NCBI RefSeq assembly: GCF_905200055.1
Contig: NZ_CAJKIS010000031.1
Coordinates: forward strand, 1-28,716
DNA from: an uncultured Fusobacterium sp.
GTDB lineage: Bacteria; Fusobacteriota; Fusobacteriia; Fusobacteriales; Fusobacteriaceae
Reading direction: 5' to 3'
Length of the DNA: 28,716 nt
Position 1 is the stretch's first letter. Each line of letters opens with the position of its first letter. A program made the position numbers and the translations under genes. Below the pieces are notes generated by a model. It was not told the origin of the DNA, did not search any database, and saw nothing but the letters and a program-made list of their open reading frames with translations. Below, piece by piece: positions 15,924-22,930 of this stretch.

Positions 15924-17387
15924 TTAAACTAATTTTTTTAATTCATCAGCAACAAATTCAACTTGTGGTCCAACAATTACTTGAACTGCAGTTTGACTTG
16001 GTTTTAATACACCAGGTACATATTTTTTAATTTCAGCATCTCTAACTATTGAACTATCTTTTACTTCAAGTCTTAATCTTGTAGTACAGTTGTCAACTAT
16101 TACGATATTTTCTTTTCCACCTAATAATGGAAGTAAAATAGCTGCTAATTGAGCATTATCTGACGCTCCACTTACTTCAACTACATCTTCAACATCTTCA
16201 TCTTCTCTTCCTGGAGTTTTGATATTGAATTTAGCAATAGCTACACTGAAGATTAAGTAGTAAAGTACGAAGAATACTAATCCTAAAATGATTAACATAT
16301 ATGGACTATTTGCATTTGGATTACGTAGAGATAAGAAGAAATCAACAAATCCTGCTGAGAATCCAAATCCTGCCATCCATTTGAATGTAGCTGCTATAAA
16401 TACTGCAATTCCTGTTAAAATTGCATGAATTAAATATAGTCCAGGTGCAACGAACATAAATGCAAATTCGATTGGTTCTGTAACTCCTGTAAAGAAACTT
16501 GCAAATCCTGCTGCTAGCATGATAGATTTGATTTTTTCTCTATTAGCTGGTTTTGCAGTTTTAATAAATGCTAAACAAGCTCCTAATAATCCGAACATCA
16601 TAATAGGGAAGAATCCAGCTTGATACATTCCTACATGATAAGTTGCTTTTACAGCTTCTGGTAATCCTTCATAAGCTGCTGCTTGAGGTCCCCAGAATCT
16701 TCCTATATCGTTGATTCCAGCAACGTTAAACCAGAATACTGAGTTTAGTGCATGGTGTAATCCTACTGGAATTAGTAATCTGTTAAAGAATCCGTAAATT
16801 CCTGCTCCGATTGGTCCCATTTTAGCAATACTGATTCCGAATCCTACAAGACCACTGTAAATTGCTGGCCATACATATAGTAAGATAAATGATACTACTA
16901 TTGCTACTACTGAAGTAATAATTGGAACAAATCTCTTTCCACTAAAGAATGAAAGGAATTTAGGTAGTTCAAGAGTATGGAATTTATTATATAATTCTCC
17001 AGCTATAACCCCACATAAGATTCCAACAAATTGGTTATTGATTTTTCCAAATGCTGGAGATACTTGGTCAGCTGGAACACCAGTCAATTGAGCTACTGCC
17101 CCTGAAGAAAGTAAAGTTGTAACAACTTGGAATGCTACTAGCCCTGCTAGAGCTGCAGCTCCATTTTTGTCTTTAGAAAGTCCAAAAGCAACACCAATTG
17201 CAAACAATATAGGCATATTATCTATAATTGCAGCTCCTGCTTTTATTAAAAATGCTGCTAGTTGGCTATTAGCTCCCCACCCAGTTGGGTCAATCCAATA
17301 TCCAATTCCCATTAAAATTGCTGCTGCTGGTAGTACTGCTACTGGTACCATCAAAGCTTTTCCTATTTTTTGAAGATAGCTAAACAT
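15924..17387 (-). CDS. nagE: PTS sugar permease IICB, N-acetylglucosamine/glucose family
   Basis: A 487-residue phosphotransferase permease. The IIC domain (about 1-370) has FSYLQKIGKALMVPVAVLPAAAILMGIG, DNMPILFAIGVAFGLSKDKNGAAALAG, LPKFLSFFSGKRFVPI, GLHHALNSVFWF and FFTGVTEPIEFAFMFVAPGLYLIHA. It ends in FNIKTPGRED, which matches NagE more closely than PtsG. The IIB domain carries the phosphorylated Cys434 in NCTTRLRL. There is no IIA domain, so phosphate must come from a separate IIA. The start is ATG 17387 with AAGGAGGG upstream; the longer in-frame start at 17444 overlaps the leader palindrome. GlcNAc versus glucose specificity is inferred from resemblance. Confidence 0.85.
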   Translation of the reverse strand: MFSYLQKIGKALMVPVAVLPAAAILMGIGYWIDPTGWGANSQLAAFLIKAGAAIIDNMPILFAIGVAFGLSKDKNGAAALAGLVAFQVVTTLLSSGAVAQLTGVPADQVSPAFGKINNQFVGILCGVIAGELYNKFHTLELPKFLSFFSGKRFVPIITSVVAIVVSFILLYVWPAIYSGLVGFGISIAKMGPIGAGIYGFFNRLLIPVGLHHALNSVFWFNVAGINDIGRFWGPQAAAYEGLPEAVKATYHVGMYQAGFFPIMMFGLLGACLAFIKTAKPANREKIKSIMLAAGFASFFTGVTEPIEFAFMFVAPGLYLIHAILTGIAVFIAATFKWMAGFGFSAGFVDFFLSLRNPNANSPYMLIILGLVFFVLYYLIFSVAIAKFNIKTPGREDEDVEDVVEVSGASDNAQLAAILLPLLGGKENIVIVDNCTTRLRLEVKDSSIVRDAEIKKYVPGVLKPSQTAVQVIVGPQVEFVADELKKLV

Positions 17388-17409
17388 AAGTTTTCCCTCC
17401 TTAAAATGT

Positions 17410-17432
17410 TTTGTTAATTTTTTTTTAACAAA
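17410..17432 (-). promoter_or_regulatory. Palindrome in the PTS leader
   Basis: A perfect 8-bp inverted repeat TTTGTTAA/TTAACAAA with a 7-nt homopolymer loop, between promoter and ribosome site. It lacks a T-run on the transcribed strand, so it is more likely an operator or mRNA hairpin than a terminator. Confidence 0.45.
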
Positions 17433-17471
17433 CTTTTCACACAAAAGAATTTATATTTCATTCTTGAACTA

Positions 17472-17500
17472 ATTATAGCATAAGAATAAGATTATTACCA
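17472..17500 (-). promoter_or_regulatory. Promoter of the PTS IICB gene
   Basis: On the minus strand, TATAAT (17472-17477) preceded by TGC, with a weak -35 TGGTAA (17495-17500) at 17 nt. A weak -35 would suit activation by a regulator. From about 17501 to the ppk terminator no gene or other clear structure is seen. Confidence 0.6.
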
Positions 17501-17682
17501 CTATATTTTTTATTTTTTTGTTCTTTTTTCTAATTATTTTCACTGTTTATATACATTATTATAAAGACATATAACCCTGTTTACTATAAACTTCTTTAAT
17601 GCACAAAATTCAATTTTATTTTCATTAATAAAAAAAGAAAAAAAATCTTTTCTTTTTTACTTCTTATTATTTTGGTATATAG

Positions 17683-17720
17683 AAAAGACTGTAAATAAAT
17701 TTATCTTATTATCTACAGTC
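17683..17720 (-). terminator. Terminator after ppk
   Basis: GACTGTA (17687-17693) pairs with TACAGTC (17714-17720) around an AT-rich loop. On the minus strand it is followed by TTTT. Confidence 0.65.
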
Positions 17721-17742
17721 TAAATTTTTTTTATGATAGCTT

Positions 17743-19884
17743 TTATGAAATATGAAATAACTTTTTAAAAAATCCTTTTTTTACAGGCTGAATTTTTTCT
17801 GATATTTTAACTTCATCTTCTAAAATTTTATAAATATTTTTTTCAGCATCTCTAATAAACTCCTCTTGTGAATTTATCTTTCTTTCACTTTCTGAGCTAG
17901 AAACAGTTTTATACTCTCCGTTAGGCTCTAATATTCTAGCCTTTTGATTATCTTCTAAAATAGTATTTATTTGAGAATTTATTCTCTCTTTTATATCATT
18001 ATCAAGAACTGGACAACCAACTTCAACACGATGCTCTGTATTTCTTGTCATCATATCTCCAGAGGCTATATAAAGTATTTGTTGCTCTCCTATTCCAAAA
18101 CTATATATTCTTGAGTGTTCTAAGAATCTTCCAACAACACTTATAACCTTTATATTTCTTGTCTTTCCTTCTATTTGTGGAACAAGACAACAAATTCCTC
18201 TTACAATAAGAGTTATTTTTACTCCTAAATCAGATGCATCTGCTAAAGCGAGGATAAGATCTTTATCAGTAAAAGAATTGCATTTTATAACTATTTTACC
18301 CTCTTCTCCTCTTTTAGCTTTTTCTATCTCATTATTTATATTTTTCAAGATATTTTCTTTAAAACTAGAAGGTGCTACCCATAATTTCTTATATACTCCC
18401 ATAAGATTTCCTAAAGACATATTTTTAAAGAAGATATCTGCATCTCTTCCAATCTCTATATCTGAAGTCATAAGAGAATAATCAGTATACATTTTTGAAG
18501 TTTTTTCATTGTAATTCCCTGTTCCAACTTGTGTAATATGTTTAATCTCTCCATCTTTTCTATAAGTTATCATACATATTTTTGAATGAACTTTAAATCC
18601 GTCTGTTCCATAAATTATATGACAACCTGCCTCTTCCAACTTTTGAGCCCACTCAATATTATTTGTCTCATCAAATCTAGCTCTAAGTTCCATTAAAACT
18701 GTAACATCTTTTCCATTTTCCACAGCATTTATCAGATATTCTGCTAGCTTAGAGTCCTTTGAAATTCTATATAAAGTAATCTTTATAGATTGCACATCTT
18801 CTCTTTCTGATGCCTCTTTTATTAAATTCAAGAAAGGTTTCATACTTTCAAATGGATAGAAAAGTAGTAAATCTTTTTTCTCTATAAAATCTATCATACT
18901 ATGTTTTTTATCTGCTATTGGATGAACAACTGGAGAAAAAGCACTATAAGAAAGTTTTGTTGTTATATTTGGTGGTAAAAAACTGCTGATATTAAATAGG
19001 TAACTTAAATTTATTGGACAGTTAAAAGTAAATACTTGTTCCTCTGAAAGATTCAATCTTTGTAGTAAAGCATCTAAAAATTTCTCACTAATTCTAGATT
19101 GTATCTCCATTCTAAGAGGCTCTAATTTATTACGAGTTTTTACAATTTGCTTCATATATTGTCTATAATCAAGGTTTTCATCGTAGTTTTCTACATCAGT
19201 CTCGATATCCATATTTCTTGTTACACTCATAATAGAACTTTCTTTTAATTCATACATAGAGAAAATATTTTTTACAAAATGTAAAATTACCTCTTCTAAA
19301 AGTACATATCTTCCAAGTTCTTTATCTATCATAATAACTCTCTCCATATTGTTTGGAACAGGAATCATTCCAAGCACCTCTTTTTTCTTATTAGACAGAT
19401 AAACTATAACATTTAATTGTTTGTTAGGAATAAATGGAAATGGATGCCAAGTATCTATAATTAAAGGAGATAACATTGGAAATATATTATTGAAAAAGTA
19501 TTTTTCCAAATATGATAATTCTTTTTTAGATAGATCTTTTATTTTTTCTTTTTTCAAATTTTCTTTTTCAAGAAGTTTCATAAGATTTTCAAAAACTTTA
19601 TCTCTTTTTTGATAAAGTCTATTTGATATTTCATAAATTTTTTCAAGTTGTTCTCTAGCATTCATTCCTGTTTTTCCATCTACATAATCTGGAACATATT
19701 TTATATAATCATTCATTGTTCCAACTCTTACCATGAAAAATTCATCAAGATTGCTAGTAAATATTGCTAAAAATTTCAATCTTTCAAGAAGAGGGTTATC
19801 TTCACTAACTGCTTCTTCAAGCACTCTCTCATTAAATTTTAACCAAGAAATCTCTCTGTTTTCAATATAATTATTAGGATTCAT
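17743..19884 (-). CDS. ppk: Polyphosphate kinase 1
   Basis: A 713-residue PPK1 of normal length. N-terminal NREISWLKFNERVLEEA and TSNLDEFFMVRVG are family hallmarks. The phospholipase D-like catalytic domains carry the autophosphorylated His in KVHSKICMITYR and the second His in LEHSRIYSFG. ALADASDLGVKITLIVRGICCLVP and GDMMTRNTEHRVEVGCPV are also diagnostic. It makes polyphosphate from ATP at the membrane. Its start overlaps the 3' end of ppx by 11 nt, so the pair is translationally coupled: one makes and one degrades polyphosphate. Confidence 0.96.
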   Translation of the reverse strand: MNPNNYIENREISWLKFNERVLEEAVSEDNPLLERLKFLAIFTSNLDEFFMVRVGTMNDYIKYVPDYVDGKTGMNAREQLEKIYEISNRLYQKRDKVFENLMKLLEKENLKKEKIKDLSKKELSYLEKYFFNNIFPMLSPLIIDTWHPFPFIPNKQLNVIVYLSNKKKEVLGMIPVPNNMERVIMIDKELGRYVLLEEVILHFVKNIFSMYELKESSIMSVTRNMDIETDVENYDENLDYRQYMKQIVKTRNKLEPLRMEIQSRISEKFLDALLQRLNLSEEQVFTFNCPINLSYLFNISSFLPPNITTKLSYSAFSPVVHPIADKKHSMIDFIEKKDLLLFYPFESMKPFLNLIKEASEREDVQSIKITLYRISKDSKLAEYLINAVENGKDVTVLMELRARFDETNNIEWAQKLEEAGCHIIYGTDGFKVHSKICMITYRKDGEIKHITQVGTGNYNEKTSKMYTDYSLMTSDIEIGRDADIFFKNMSLGNLMGVYKKLWVAPSSFKENILKNINNEIEKAKRGEEGKIVIKCNSFTDKDLILALADASDLGVKITLIVRGICCLVPQIEGKTRNIKVISVVGRFLEHSRIYSFGIGEQQILYIASGDMMTRNTEHRVEVGCPVLDNDIKERINSQINTILEDNQKARILEPNGEYKTVSSSESERKINSQEEFIRDAEKNIYKILEDEVKISEKIQPVKKGFFKKLFHIS

Positions 19885-20818
19885 TATTTTCTACCTTCTC
19901 TTCATCTTTTTTTATAACTCTATCAATAAAATATCCTTCTCTTACACCATTTTTACTAATTATAACTTTTTCTACTCCAAAAGTATCAATAATTTCTCTT
20001 AAAATTACTGCTCCTCCTGCAAAAGAAAATATTCTTTCAGGGATTAATCTATATAACTCTTTTGTTTCTTCACAAGTTCCACCATTTTTCAAAATATCTA
20101 CAATATTATATAGTTCCTCTACAAAGAAAGATTTATCTTCTAATGGAAGATTTTTTGATTCTTTTATAATATTCATACAAGCTCTTGATGAACCTCCAAT
20201 ACCATAAAGGTATTTATAATTTTGTTCATGTTCCCAATTTAATTCTTTTAGAGCTTCTTTTATAATTTTTCTCATTTTTTTAATTTCTTTTTCCTCTGGA
20301 ACTATATGTTTTACTACTTTATTTTGAAGATTAAGAGCTCCTATTGGAATACTTGTCAATCTTTCTATCTCTCCATTATTAAATAGAACAATCTCTGTAC
20401 TTCCTCCGCCAATATCAACTAAAATTCCTCTCTCAAGATTCATTCCAGATTTTGCTCCAATAAAATCAAGTCTCGCCTCTTCTTCACCAACAATAATCTC
20501 TGGTTGCATTCCTGTTGTCTTTTCAATCTCTCTTAAAACTTCTTCTGTATTTGAAATATTTCTTAAAGATGCTGTTGCAAAAACTGAGTAATTTTTTATC
20601 TCAAAATTCTCTAAACTTATCTTTAATTTTTGAAGTGTACGACATAACTTTGTTATCCCTAAAGCTGAAAGTTGCCCTTTCTTTACATAACCAGTAAGCC
20701 CTACTATAACTTTTTTGTTTGTTATAAGCTTTACTGTATTAGCTGTTTCATTATATTTGAAAATAGAAAGTCTTATTGTATTTGAACCTATGTCAATTAT
20801 TCCATACTCCATCTTCAT
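19874..20818 (-). CDS. ppx: Ppx/GppA-family exopolyphosphatase
   Basis: A 314-residue ASKHA-fold phosphatase, the short form with only the two core domains. Phosphate-1 motif DIGSNTIRLSIF, FATASLRN, a VGEEEARLDFIGA motif with the catalytic Glu, and ILVDIGGGSTEIVLF are all present. It hydrolyses polyphosphate from the ends and/or pppGpp to ppGpp. AGGAGG lies 4 nt before the ATG at 20818, with a second Met two codons later at more usual spacing (10 nt). It is the first gene of ppx-ppk. Confidence 0.92.
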   Translation of the reverse strand: MKMEYGIIDIGSNTIRLSIFKYNETANTVKLITNKKVIVGLTGYVKKGQLSALGITKLCRTLQKLKISLENFEIKNYSVFATASLRNISNTEEVLREIEKTTGMQPEIIVGEEEARLDFIGAKSGMNLERGILVDIGGGSTEIVLFNNGEIERLTSIPIGALNLQNKVVKHIVPEEKEIKKMRKIIKEALKELNWEHEQNYKYLYGIGGSSRACMNIIKESKNLPLEDKSFFVEELYNIVDILKNGGTCEETKELYRLIPERIFSFAGGAVILREIIDTFGVEKVIISKNGVREGYFIDRVIKKDEEKVENNES

Positions 20819-20962
20819 TTATCCTCCTTAAATCATATTTAATTTCAATTATATATCCATAATGTTAAAATAAATATAATTCAATGTAAATGCTGTGTAA
20901 AATTATTTTAAATATGCAGAATTTTAGTAATTTATTTTTATGATTATACATTCTATAAAAAC

Positions 20963-20994
20963 AAAAATGCTGTGAAATTTTATTCACAGCATTT
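20963..20994 (-). terminator. Terminator after the CofE-like gene
   Basis: A perfect 12-bp stem (20965-20976 pairs with 20983-20994), 6-nt loop, with TTGTTTT following on the minus strand. Confidence 0.88.
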
Positions 20995-21029
20995 CTTATA
21001 ATTCATTACAATTATTAAATATATTTTAA

Positions 21030-22223
21030 TTAGTCATCTATATAGTTATCAAAATATCCTTGAATTAAAATAATAGGTGTTCCCTTATCTCCACTTCCAG
21101 AAGTTAAGTCACAAAGTGATCCGATAAGATCAGTAAGTCTTCTAGGAGTAGTTCCTTGAGTAATCATTTGTCCTTTAAGATCAGCATCTTTGTTTTTAAT
21201 TGCATTAGCAACAGCTTTATTTAATTCTTCTCCTGTTAATCCTGCAAGATCATTATCAGCTAGATATTTTAATTTAATTTCATTAGGTGTTCCTTCAAGT
21301 CCAGCAGTATATCCTGGTGATACAACTGGGTCAGCAAGTTCCCAAATTTTTCCAACTGGATCTTTAAATGCCCCATCTCCATAAACCATTACTTCAAGAT
21401 GTTTTCCTGTTTTATCAAGGAACATTTTTTGGATAGTAGCAACAGTATCCATACAATCACGAGGGAAAAGTTTGATACTATCTTCAGTTGCTTTATTTGA
21501 ACCTAATAGTCCGTAATCTGCGTTGTATCCACTTCCATTATTAGAAGAAGTTAAAATTTCATCCATTCCAAATACGATTTTAGCTCCAGCTTTTCTAAGA
21601 AGTTTTCTAGTTCTGAAACGAGTATGAATATCACAGTTAAGTACACAGTCAGTATATTTTAAAATTGCTGTTGGGTTGTTAGCAAAAATTACTTCTACTT
21701 CTGCACCTTGCTCTTTAATAAGTTCAGAGTAATATTCAATATAGTTCACTCCTGTAAATTCATGAAGAGGTTTTCCAAATTTTTCAGTAAATTCAGCTTC
21801 AGTAAGAACATCACTCCAAGGATTTACACCTTTCTCATCTAAAAGCTCCATATCGATAAAATGGTTTCCAACTTCATCAGAAGGATAGCTAAACATTAAA
21901 ACTATTTTCTTAGCTCCTTTTGCTATACCTTTTAAACATACTGAAAATCTGTTACGACTTAAAATAGGGAATATTACACCGATAGTGTTATCTCCATATT
22001 TTGCTTTTACATCAGCTGCAATGTCATCTATTGAAGCATAGTTTCCTTGTGCTCTTGCAACGATTGACTCAGTCATAGCTACGATATCTCTATCTCTTAA
22101 AGTTATTCCATCACTTTCAACAGCAGCTAAAACAGCATCTACAACAAAATCTTCAATTTTATCTCCTTGATGAATAATAGGAGCACGAAGCCCTCTTGAA
22201 ACAGTTCCAATTAATCTTCCCAT
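21030..22223 (-). CDS. CofE-like protein (F420-0:glutamate ligase family), true function unknown
   Basis: A 397-residue protein resembling the coenzyme F420:L-glutamate ligase family (CofE/FbiB N-domain). The N-terminal third has GTVSRGLRAPII, DIVAMTESIVARAQG and IFPILSRNRFSVCLKGIAKGAKKIVLMFSYP. The remainder is a longer extension with VIFANNPTAILKY, IHTRFRTRKLLRKAGAK, VMVYGDGAFKDPVGKIWELADP and GQMITQGTTPRRLTDLIGSLCDLTSGSGDKGTP. Similar proteins are widespread in anaerobic Firmicutes and Fusobacteria that are not known to make F420. A gamma- or alpha-glutamylation of another acceptor is plausible. It is monocistronic with a near-consensus promoter, so probably well expressed. AAGGAG lies 6 nt before the ATG. 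Confidence 0.7.
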   Translation of the reverse strand: MGRLIGTVSRGLRAPIIHQGDKIEDFVVDAVLAAVESDGITLRDRDIVAMTESIVARAQGNYASIDDIAADVKAKYGDNTIGVIFPILSRNRFSVCLKGIAKGAKKIVLMFSYPSDEVGNHFIDMELLDEKGVNPWSDVLTEAEFTEKFGKPLHEFTGVNYIEYYSELIKEQGAEVEVIFANNPTAILKYTDCVLNCDIHTRFRTRKLLRKAGAKIVFGMDEILTSSNNGSGYNADYGLLGSNKATEDSIKLFPRDCMDTVATIQKMFLDKTGKHLEVMVYGDGAFKDPVGKIWELADPVVSPGYTAGLEGTPNEIKLKYLADNDLAGLTGEELNKAVANAIKNKDADLKGQMITQGTTPRRLTDLIGSLCDLTSGSGDKGTPIILIQGYFDNYIDD

Positions 22224-22261
22224 CTCATTCTCCTTTAAAACTTATAAATTTTCAACAATAT

Positions 22262-22290
22262 ATTATAATACAAAAATTAAAATATGTAAA
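22262..22290 (-). promoter_or_regulatory. Promoter of the CofE-like gene
   Basis: On the minus strand, TTTACA (22285-22290), 17 nt, then perfect TATAAT (22262-22267). It lacks TGn. The rest of the 320-base gap to the next gene is AT-rich and, apart from the weak promoter at 22485-22514, shows nothing clear. Confidence 0.75.
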
Positions 22291-22484
22291 CCCTATTATT
22301 GAAATAAAATATTTTATCACTTTTAAAATATGAAAACAATTTTTTATTTCATAGGTAATATATTATTTCTTCTCCTGTTTAAAATTTTTTGAATATAAAT
22401 TTAGAATAAATGTATCTCTTTTCTACTATTATACTTTATTTTTCCAATACTCGCAATAGTTTAAAAAGATAGAGTTTAAAAAAA

Positions 22485-22514
22485 TTAAAAAAAATGTTAA
22501 AATTAATCTATACT
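22485..22514 (+). promoter_or_regulatory. Possible promoter of the selenoprotein gene
   Basis: TTAAAA (22485-22490), 18 nt, then TATACT (22509-22514), about 17 nt before the ribosome site. The -10 is good (5 of 6) and the -35 weak. Confidence 0.4.
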
Positions 22515-22543
22515 ATTTTAATGAAAAATAAAGGAGGTAGAAA

Positions 22544-22846
22544 ATGATAGAAATAAAAGAAAAAGTAATAAAATATGTGAAGAAAAACAGTTTTATTGGA
22601 ATTGTTTTAAAAAAAGAGATTCAAAGCTTTGGGTGAGCTGGTTGTCGTGATGTAATTCAGGGTGAATTCATAAAAAATATGCAAGAATTAAAAGATAAAA
22701 ATTTTGAGTATAAAATTATTGAAGTTGATGGAATAAAAGTGTTTATTCCTGAATACTTAAAAGAGATTAAAGAGATAAGAATATCATCATTATTTAGTGT
22801 ATTTTCTAAATTAATGATTTTAAATGTAGAAATAAATAACTTGTAA
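22544..22846 (+). CDS. Small probable selenoprotein with in-frame TGA (HesB/IscA-like?)
   Basis: A 100-codon reading frame with a strong ribosome site (AAGGAGG 6 nt before the ATG), interrupted only by TGA at codon 31 (22634-22636) and ending at TAA. Read as selenocysteine, the context is SFG-Sec-AGC, a Sec-x-x-Cys redox/metal motif (Sec31, Cys34). The reading frame continues with protein-like sequence: FEYKIIEVDGIKVFIPEYLKEI, which resembles the C-terminal strand region of HesB/IscA-like proteins. That family includes known bacterial selenoproteins with Sec after a Gly-rich turn. A SECIS-type hairpin follows directly. Ordinary gene finders would split or miss it. Alternatives: a pseudogene with a nonsense mutation, or another thiol-fold family. 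No sel genes are in the window. Confidence 0.78.
22637..22671 (+). promoter_or_regulatory. Bacterial SECIS-like hairpin
   Basis: Just after the TGA, ATG (22650-22652), a bulged T (22653) and AATTC (22654-22658) pair with GAATT (22664-22668) and CAT (22669-22671). The 5-nt loop AGGGT ends in GGT (22661-22663), 24 nt after the TGA. A GGU-bearing apical loop plus a bulged U on the 5' arm at this distance are the features SelB recognises in E. coli fdhF. Here the bulge lies 5 bp below the loop, as against 3 bp in fdhF. Confidence 0.72.
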
Positions 22847-22857
22847 TCTCTCTAATA

Positions 22858-22917
22858 AAAAACATTTGTAATTTTATGTAGTAAATGGTAGAATATAGTA
22901 AAAACATTTGTAATTTT
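22858..22917. repeat. 18-bp direct repeat bracketing the ligase-fusion promoter
   Basis: AAAAACATTTGTAATTTT occurs at 22858-22875 and 22900-22917, exactly 42 bp apart (about four helical turns). The first copy contains the -35 and the second lies just downstream of the -10, in the leader. This is a plausible operator pair. Confidence 0.65.
22866..22894 (+). promoter_or_regulatory. Promoter of the ligase-ACP-acyltransferase gene
   Basis: TTGTAA (22866-22871), 17 nt, then TAGAAT (22889-22894) preceded by TGG. The start point would fall at about 22901, inside or beside the second repeat copy. Confidence 0.6.
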
Positions 22918-22930
22918 TAGGGGGAATATT

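Noticed and set aside
17388..17444. ATG at 17444 as PTS permease start
   Set aside because: The extension is basic and non-family, and AAGGAGGG is correctly placed for ATG 17387.
20819..20960. Promoter for ppx-ppk
   Set aside because: A TATAAT is present near the gene, but no acceptable -35 or TGn could be placed at proper spacing, so none is reported.
22544..22846. Reading the TGA at codon 31 as a genetic-code change (TGA as Gly or Trp)
   Set aside because: All other genes in the window read through with the standard code and have no internal TGA, so a code change does not fit; selenocysteine or a nonsense mutation remain.
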